DNA of 8,548 bases from the NCBI GenBank assembly GCA_016789625.1, contig JAEUQS010000748.1, positions 1 through 8,548 on the forward strand, given 5' to 3'. The position numbers were made by a program, and so were the translations under genes. Numbering within the stretch: the first letter of the stretch is position 1; the number at the start of each line of letters is the position of its first letter. Below are positions 1 to 8,548 of this stretch, piece by piece. A model generated the notes under the pieces. It was not told where the DNA came from. It made no database searches and saw only the letters and a program-made list of their open reading frames with translations. The stretch is from Acidobacteriota bacterium. GTDB taxonomy: Bacteria; Acidobacteriota; Thermoanaerobaculia; UBA5066.

Positions 1-431
1 GGTTCTTCGTGGCGCAGTCGGGCTTCCTCCTCGCGCGGGTCAACACCGTGAAGAAGACGCCGCTCAAGACGTTCGTGAACGTCGACGCCGGCTTCAACAC
101 GCTCATGCGCCCGGCGATGTATCAGGCGTACCACCGCGTGCGCGTCGTGGGGAAGACGGGCGCGACGACGAAGCTCGACATCGCCGGAGACGTCTGCGAG
201 ACCGGCGACATCCTCGCGGCCGATCGCGACCTGCCGCTCCCCGCCGCGGGCGACCTCGTCGTCATTCTCGATGCGGGGGCCTACGGCTTCTCGATGGCGA
301 GCGAGTACAACGCGCGTCCGCTGCCGGCCGAGGTGATGGTCCACGGCAACGAGTCGCGCGTCATCCGGCGCCGCGGCACGTTCGCGGATCTGTTCCGCTC
401 GGAGACGCACCCCAAGGCCAAGGGAAAGTAG
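1..431 (+). CDS. lysA: Diaminopimelate decarboxylase, C-terminal part (5' end outside window)
   Basis: Last step of lysine biosynthesis: PLP-dependent decarboxylation of meso-diaminopimelate to L-lysine in the cytoplasm. The frame is already open at the window edge (first full codon at base 3), so the GTG at base 9 is probably internal and about two thirds of the enzyme is missing. What remains is the C-terminal beta-barrel part of a fold-type III decarboxylase. It shows VDAGFN and RPAMYQAYH near bases 81-134, then the active-site segment DVCETGD with its cysteine codon at 195-197. The PLP-contacting DAGAYGFSMASEYN follows near bases 267-310, and the usual ending PAEVMV...RVIRRR comes after that. 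The stop is TAG at 429-431. The CETGD plus GAYGFSM pair distinguishes it from ornithine/arginine decarboxylases, though a carboxynorspermidine decarboxylase-like paralogue cannot be fully excluded from a fragment. The next gene is convergent, only six bases downstream. Confidence 0.93.
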   Translation, partial: FFVAQSGFLLARVNTVKKTPLKTFVNVDAGFNTLMRPAMYQAYHRVRVVGKTGATTKLDIAGDVCETGDILAADRDLPLPAAGDLVVILDAGAYGFSMASEYNARPLPAEVMVHGNESRVIRRRGTFADLFRSETHPKAKGK

Positions 432-437
432 CGCGCC

Positions 438-1883
438 TCAGTCCAGGTTGATCTGCCGGGAGAGGAGCTCCGGCGTCTCCGTGGGCGGGCGCGTCGCGAG
501 GCGGGCCAGGTGCCGCCCGAAGAGCCTCATCACGAAGACGTGCGCGACCGCCTGCGTCGCACGGTAGAGCCGCCACGGCAGGCGCGGACGGAAGTCGTGC
601 ACGGCCGCGAGGAGACATCTGCGGGAGAGCACCTCGCGAAACTCCAGGCGCCCGCGGGGCACAAAGCCGATCCGGGCCAGCGCCCCGCCGGTGATGTAGA
701 GCAGGACGCGCGACGGCGCGGATCTCTCCTCCGAGAGCGTCAGCTCGAGGAGCGGCGTCCCGAAGCCCGCGACGCGCACCGAGCAGACGCGGCCCTCGGC
801 GACGCGCACGTCGAGGAGCGGGCGGAGCGCCTTCGGCAGCCAGTGGAGGTACTCGTCGGCGATGTCGACGGCCGAGAGCGTCTCGGGCAGCGGGAGCCGC
901 TGCACCGAGCACACGGCGGGGGCCTCGGGACGGCTCATCATGCGGGCGAGCGCCGAGGCTCCGGGCACGCCCGAGACGCGCGCCTCGCCCTCAACCGCGA
1001 GCGCGAGCGCCTCGGCCACGGGCGTGCCGTTCCCCACGAGCCGCTGCTGGAGCGAGCGGTCGTGCGCCACCATCTCGTGCTCGAGGCTCTTCACGAGAGG
1101 CGCCACGAGCTCGCGCGGCGCCCCGGTGACGAGGCGGACCCACAGGGAGGAGAGCCCGGGCGAGAAGAACGGCACGGGAATGAGCCGGCGCTTCACGCCG
1201 AGGGCCTGCGCCGTGGCGGTCATGAGCTCGCGGTACGAGAGCACCTCGGGCCCGCCCAGATCGGTCGTGAGCCCGAGCGCGCCCGCATCGGTCAGGCACG
1301 CACGCAGCATCGCGACGACGTCGGCGAGCGCCACGGGCTGCGTGCGCGTCCCCGTCCAGGCCGGGCAGAGCATCACGGGGAGACGTCTCACGAGGCGCAG
1401 GAGGATCTGGAAGCTCGAGCCGCCGGGACCCAGCACGAGCCCCGCGCGAAGCACCGTGACGGGCACGCCGTGCGCCGCGAGCGCGAGCTCCACCTCGCGG
1501 CGGCTCGCGAGGTGCCGCGAGAGATGCGTGCCGTGAGCCGGGAGGAGGCCTCCGAGGTAGACGATGCGCGTGATTCCGGCCGCCCGCGCCGCGCGCCCGA
1601 AGTTGTCGGCCGCGATCAGGTCGAGGTCCTCGAAGCGCCCCTGCGTGAGCCGCGCCGGACGCATCATCGAGTGAACGAGGTACACGGCCGTGTCCGCCCC
1701 GGCGACGGCTCGTTCGGACGAGAGGAGCGACAGGAGATCGCAGGAACGCCACGTGACGTTCGGCCGGGAATCCACCCGTGTCTCGGACCGCGAGAGCGCG
1801 ATGATCGTCTGGTCAGGCGGCAGGGCGTCGAGGAGAGCCTGCCCCACGAAGCCCGTGGCCCCCGCGACGACGACGGCGCTCAT
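438..1883 (-). CDS. YbjT-like atypical SDR, NAD(P)-binding protein, 481 aa
   Basis: Predicted cytoplasmic NAD(P)-binding Rossmann-fold protein of the atypical short-chain dehydrogenase/reductase type. It resembles E. coli YbjT (about 476 residues), whose substrate is not established to my knowledge. The N-terminus begins VVVAGATGFVGQ, with the glycine motif GxxGxxG at residues 8-14. It continues with YLVHSM, IVYLGGL around residue 109, SRHLASRREVE, VLRAGLVLGPG and GGPEVLSYREL, all in YbjT-like order. The classical YxxxK catalytic pair is absent at its expected place, as in other atypical SDRs. The C-terminal third (about residues 320-470, ending near FRPRLPWRLYRATQ) loosely resembles the DUF2867 tail of YbjT. 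The frame is open for 257 codons upstream, but the start is set at ATG 1883, directly before the Rossmann strand. That ATG overlaps the stop of the preceding gene (ATGA), and no clear Shine-Dalgarno precedes it, so translation is probably coupled. The stop is TGA at 440-438. The substrate is unknown. Confidence 0.87.
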   Translation of the reverse strand: MSAVVVAGATGFVGQALLDALPPDQTIIALSRSETRVDSRPNVTWRSCDLLSLLSSERAVAGADTAVYLVHSMMRPARLTQGRFEDLDLIAADNFGRAARAAGITRIVYLGGLLPAHGTHLSRHLASRREVELALAAHGVPVTVLRAGLVLGPGGSSFQILLRLVRRLPVMLCPAWTGTRTQPVALADVVAMLRACLTDAGALGLTTDLGGPEVLSYRELMTATAQALGVKRRLIPVPFFSPGLSSLWVRLVTGAPRELVAPLVKSLEHEMVAHDRSLQQRLVGNGTPVAEALALAVEGEARVSGVPGASALARMMSRPEAPAVCSVQRLPLPETLSAVDIADEYLHWLPKALRPLLDVRVAEGRVCSVRVAGFGTPLLELTLSEERSAPSRVLLYITGGALARIGFVPRGRLEFREVLSRRCLLAAVHDFRPRLPWRLYRATQAVAHVFVMRLFGRHLARLATRPPTETPELLSRQINLD

Positions 1884-2665
1884 GCCCGCGCCCGCCGCCG
1901 GGGTTTCTTCCTGTCCCCCGCCGAGCGCTCGAACGCGGCCCTCACGTCGAGCGGGACCTCGAGCCTCTCGAGCGTCGTGTAGAGCGTCGCGAGCGCGAGG
2001 CCGAGCGGCAGGAAATTCCTGTGCAGCTCGACCCTGCGTCTCCGGCACTCGGTGAAGACGGCATGGAAGCTCTCCTGGAAGTGCGCAACCTCGAAGCGGA
2101 CGGCGGTCTGGTCCCCTTCGCCGAAGTGCCTCCGCAGCAGCGCCTCGGCGGGCTCGAGGCCGAGCGCCGCGAGACCGTGAGCGAAGACCGCGGGCTCCTC
2201 GCGATAGAAGCCGCGATAGAGATCGCCGATTCCCTGGAGGAAGTCCGCGTCCCACGTCACCCAGGCCGGACCCGGAGCCCAGAGGAGGCCGTCCTCCTCG
2301 AGCGCGAGGCGTTCGGCGCGGAGGTCGAGGAGGGATTCGCCGGTCCCGAGGAGCGGTCGGAAGTAGAGCTCCAGCACCAGCTCTCCCACGAGCGTCCTCT
2401 CCGGAGCCGCGAGCGCGTCGTCCTCGGAAAGCGCCTTCCCCGGGAGCGCCGCGAGCAGCGAGACGGGACGCCCCGCCTTCTCGAGCGCGCGGGCGGCGCG
2501 CTTTCGGGCCGCGGCGAAGGACCTCGCGTCGAGGTTCCTCAGGAGGTCGCGCCCCTGCGTGAGCAGGGCCCGGGCAGGGAGGACGTCGAAGAACGAGGGC
2601 GACACGAGCGACAGCAGCGACCCCCATTCGGTCTTCCTCGCGAGTCGCAGCCAATAGCTCGTCAT
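1880..2665 (-). CDS. Conserved-looking protein of unknown function, 261 aa
   Basis: I do not recognise this family. The start is ATG at 2665, preceded by GGAGAGGA (2678-2671) five bases upstream. The frame also allows an ATG at 2728, but that lies beyond this ribosome site and inside the promoter-like region. The protein begins MTSYWLRLARKTEWGS. It is rich in Leu, Ala, Arg and Glu, appears soluble, and has no signal peptide or membrane helix. Segments that look structured rather than random are TLVGELVLELYFRPLL, PAWVTWDADFLQGIGDLY, RRHFGEGDQ and VAHFQESFHAVFTECR. Late in the protein comes HRNFLPLGLALATLYTTLE, followed by a very basic tail (DRKKPRRRARA). The aromatic and histidine-rich middle and end could form a helical domain, possibly with a ligand site, but no catalytic motif can be named. 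It is the first gene of a leftward pair; its TGA overlaps the ATG of the SDR gene by four bases, implying linked function. The coding call rests on ribosome site, overlap and composition. Confidence 0.8.
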   Translation of the reverse strand: MTSYWLRLARKTEWGSLLSLVSPSFFDVLPARALLTQGRDLLRNLDARSFAAARKRAARALEKAGRPVSLLAALPGKALSEDDALAAPERTLVGELVLELYFRPLLGTGESLLDLRAERLALEEDGLLWAPGPAWVTWDADFLQGIGDLYRGFYREEPAVFAHGLAALGLEPAEALLRRHFGEGDQTAVRFEVAHFQESFHAVFTECRRRRVELHRNFLPLGLALATLYTTLERLEVPLDVRAAFERSAGDRKKPRRRARA

Positions 2666-2670
2666 CCGGA

Positions 2671-2678
2671 TCCTCTCC
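2671..2678 (-). promoter_or_regulatory. Ribosome binding site for the 261-aa gene
   Basis: Read leftwards the sequence is GGAGAGGA, ending five bases before ATG 2665. It decides the start of the unknown-function gene in favour of 2665 over the in-frame ATG at 2728. Confidence 0.65.
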
Positions 2679-2701
2679 GCCCCCGCCGAGGCCGCGGATG
2701 C

Positions 2702-2730
2702 TTTACACGCCCGCGGCCAACCTCCCACAA
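2702..2730 (-). promoter_or_regulatory. Weak candidate leftward promoter overlapping the rightward one
   Basis: On the minus strand TTGTGG (2730-2725) and TGTAAA (2707-2702) are separated by 17 bases and could act as -35 and -10 elements for the 261-aa/SDR pair. The matches are modest (three and four of six). The same two AT-richer patches would serve both strands, so the two promoters, if real, would be mutually exclusive. Confidence 0.25.
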
Positions 2731-2731
2731 T
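2702..2731 (+). promoter_or_regulatory. Candidate sigma70-type promoter for the symporter-kinase operon
   Basis: A -35-like TTTACA (2702-2707, five of six matches to TTGACA) is followed after 18 bases by a -10-like CACAAT (2726-2731, four of six matches to TATAAT). These AT-containing hexamers stand out in a strongly GC-rich background. Transcription would start near 2738, about 30 bases before the GTG at 2770. This also argues against using the in-frame ATG at 2698 as start codon. It is inferred from sequence only. Confidence 0.45.
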
Positions 2732-2733
2732 GC

Positions 2734-2750
2734 CCCGATGCCGAATCGGG
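2734..2750. promoter_or_regulatory. Perfect inverted repeat, possible operator or leader hairpin
   Basis: CCCGAT (2734-2739) and ATCGGG (2745-2750) are exact inverted repeats around a five-base centre. The dyad sits just after the candidate -10 and would cover the transcription start and first leader bases. A short direct repeat TCGGGAC (2746-2752 and 2755-2761) overlaps its right arm. A repressor site is possible, but arms of this length can occur by chance in GC-rich DNA. Confidence 0.3.
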
Positions 2751-2769
2751 ACCCTCGGGACGCTGCCCT

Positions 2770-4259
2770 GTGACGGGGCTCGACCTCGTCATCATCGCCC
2801 TCTATCTCGCCGGTGTCGTCCTTTCGGGTGCGCTCCTCTCGGCGCGGCAGAAAACCACGGCGCAGTATTTCCTGGGCGGCCGGAAGATCCCGTGGTGGGC
2901 CATCGCGGCCTCCATCGTCGCGACGGAGACCTCGACGATCACGTTCATCTCGGTGCCCGGCATCGCCTACAGCCGCGGCGGCGACCTCACGTTCCTGCAG
3001 CTCCCCATGGGCTACATGGTGGGCCGCATCGCGATCTCGATCCTGTTCATCCCGCTCTATTTCAAGGGCGAGCTGCTCACCGTGTACCAGCTCCTCACGG
3101 AGCGCTTCGGGCGCGGCGTGAAGGCCCTCGCGGCCTCGCTCTTCGTCACGATGCGCACCGTGGGCGACGGCATCCGCCTGCTCCTCACGTCCATCGTGCT
3201 GGGGGCCGTGACGACGGCGTTCCTGCCGGGCCTTCGCGCCGAGGACGCCGTCCCCGCGGCGATCATCGTCCTGGGCGTCGTGATGATCCTCTTCACGCTC
3301 TGGGGCGGCATGGAGGCGGTCATCTGGATCGAGGTCGTGCAGCTCGGCATCTACCTCACGGGGGCGATCGCCGCGGCCGTGATCCTCGCGTCGAAGGTCG
3401 ACGGCGGGCTCAGCGGCGCGCTCGCGCTCGCGGCCGCGCACGGCAAGCTCCGCCTCTTCGACTTCAGCTTCCTGGGGCAGGGCTCTTATGCCACGTTCTG
3501 GGCGGGCGTGGTGGGCGGAGGGTTCCTCGTGATGTCCACGCACGGCACCGACCAGTACCTCGTGCAGCGCTATCTCTGCACGAGCGAGCCGAGGAAGGCC
3601 TCGGCGGCGCTGCTCTCGTCGGGCGTCTTCGTGCTCTTCCAGTTCACCCTCTTCCTCGCGATCGGGATCCTCCTCTTCGCGTTCTACCGGCCGTTCGAGG
3701 CGGCCGGCTACGCGACGGGCCCGGCGGCGGCCCCGTTCCTCCGCGGCGACGGCGTCTTTCCCGACTTCATCACCCACCACCTTCCCTCGCCGCTCCCCGG
3801 TCTCGTCGTCGCCGCGATCCTCGCGGCGGCCCTGTCTTCGTCCCTCAACGCCATCGCCGCGACCTCTGTGAACGACCTCTACCGGCCCCTCCGCCCGAAT
3901 CGCGACGACGCGCATTACCTGTGGCTCGGCAAGCGCCTCACCGTGGCGGCGGGCATCCTGCAGATCCTGGTCGCGCTGGCCCTGCGCACGTCGCCGTCCT
4001 CCGCGCTCGACAAGGCGCTCGCCGTCGCCTCGCTTCTGAACGGCCCGGTGCTCGGCGTCTTCCTGCTGGGCTCGTTCACGAAGTCCGCCGCCGGGCCGCG
4101 CGCCGCGCTCCTCGGCATGTCGGCCGGCCTCGCCGTGAACCTCTGGATGAGGTTCGGCACCTCGATGCCGTGGCCGTGGCTCGCCGCGATCGGCAGCCTC
4201 ACGACGCTGATCGTGGGGACCCTCGCGGGGCGCCTGTGGCCGGAGGACGCCCCACGCCC

Positions 4260-4263
<4 letters not shown>
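2770..4263 (+). CDS. Sodium:solute symporter, SSS/SLC5 family, 497 aa
   Basis: Inner-membrane, sodium-coupled uptake of a small solute; the substrate (sugar, organic acid, amino acid or similar) cannot be read from the sequence. About 13 hydrophobic helices can be counted, the usual number for this LeuT-fold family, and the length is normal. Family features are QYFLGGRKIPWW after helix 1, the broken-helix segment ATETSTITFISVPGIAY (STITF at residues 55-59), WGGMEAVIWIEVVQ from residue 178, and THGTDQYLVQRYL. The segment AALSSSLNAIAATSVNDLY (serines 356-358) corresponds to the helix that carries the Na2 sodium site in SSS proteins. The start is GTG 2770, with a modest GGGA nine bases upstream. 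The frame extends to ATG 2698, but that would add 24 hydrophilic residues and overlap the promoter-like hexamers. The stop TGA (4261-4263) overlaps the GTG start of the sensor kinase, so the two are almost certainly co-transcribed. Confidence 0.92.
4242..4247 (+). promoter_or_regulatory. Shine-Dalgarno-like site before the kinase GTG start
   Basis: GGAGGA lies inside the end of the symporter gene, 12 bases before GTG 4260. The spacing is rather long, but the motif together with the GTGA overlap supports this start for the kinase and suggests translational coupling. Confidence 0.4.
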
Positions 4264-8543
<4,280 letters not shown>

Positions 8544-8548
8544 GGTCG

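Noticed and set aside
425..445. A shared terminator between the convergent lysA and SDR genes
   Set aside because: Only six bases separate the stops, and I see no stable hairpin with a T-run on either strand.
510..1982. A 490-codon plus-strand open frame opposite the SDR gene
   Set aside because: Its composition is Arg/Glu/His-rich with no domain; the opposite strand encodes a coherent Rossmann protein.
438..2654. Reading the SDR frame as one 738-residue protein
   Set aside because: The first 257 residues are low-complexity Arg/Gly/Pro sequence and overlap the 261-aa gene in another frame. The Rossmann strand begins at the internal ATG 1883, which overlaps the upstream stop.
2698..2769. ATG 2698 as the symporter start
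   Set aside because: It adds 24 hydrophilic residues before helix 1 and places the start codon at or before the candidate -35 element.
2662..3915. A 417-codon minus-strand open frame opposite the symporter
   Set aside because: The translation is highly charged low-complexity sequence, whereas the plus strand gives 13 helices and family motifs.
2730..4259. Extending the kinase frame upstream as a 1937-residue protein
   Set aside because: That stretch is the out-of-frame shadow of the symporter. The GTG at 4260 opens directly into a signal peptide.

Overview
This is an 8.5-kb window of very GC-rich bacterial chromosome. It is almost fully coding, with tightly packed genes, GTG starts at two of five genes, and strong G/C preference at third codon positions. 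That bias leaves long spurious open frames opposite and alongside the real genes. The combination of GC content, large propeller-type hybrid sensor kinases and YbjT-like proteins suggests a soil or environmental lineage such as Acidobacteriota or Myxococcota. This is only an impression; no marker gene here fixes the taxonomy.

Layout: (1) Bases 1-431, plus strand: the C-terminal part of diaminopimelate decarboxylase (lysA), cut by the window edge. (2) Bases 438-2665, minus strand, converging on lysA with a 6-base gap: a two-gene unit transcribed leftwards. Its first gene encodes a 261-residue protein of unknown function, and the second a YbjT-like atypical short-chain dehydrogenase/reductase of 481 residues. 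They overlap by four bases (ATGA), so translation is probably coupled. (3) Bases 2666-2769: a 104-base divergent intergenic region, the only real non-coding stretch, with a plausible rightward sigma70-type promoter, a weaker overlapping leftward one, and a small perfect inverted repeat. (4) Bases 2770-8543, plus strand: a second two-gene unit. It holds a 13-helix sodium:solute symporter (SSS/SLC5 family) and a 1427-residue hybrid sensor histidine kinase, again with a four-base overlap (GTGA).

The kinase dominates the window. It has a signal peptide, about 14 propeller repeats (enough for two seven-bladed propellers), a Y_Y_Y domain, one membrane helix, a coiled coil, HisKA and HATPase_c, a degenerate receiver, a canonical receiver, and a C-terminal histidine phosphotransfer domain. 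A full His-Asp-His relay is therefore carried on one chain, but no response regulator with an output domain lies in the window. The simplest reading is that the periplasmic propellers sense a nutrient related to what the co-expressed symporter imports, and that the signal passes to a regulator encoded elsewhere.

No RNA genes, mobile elements, CRISPR arrays, attachment sites or convincing terminators were seen. The families are known ones. The points worth a second look are the transporter-sensor coupling, the pseudo-receiver, the unrecognised 261-residue protein, and the compact divergent control region.
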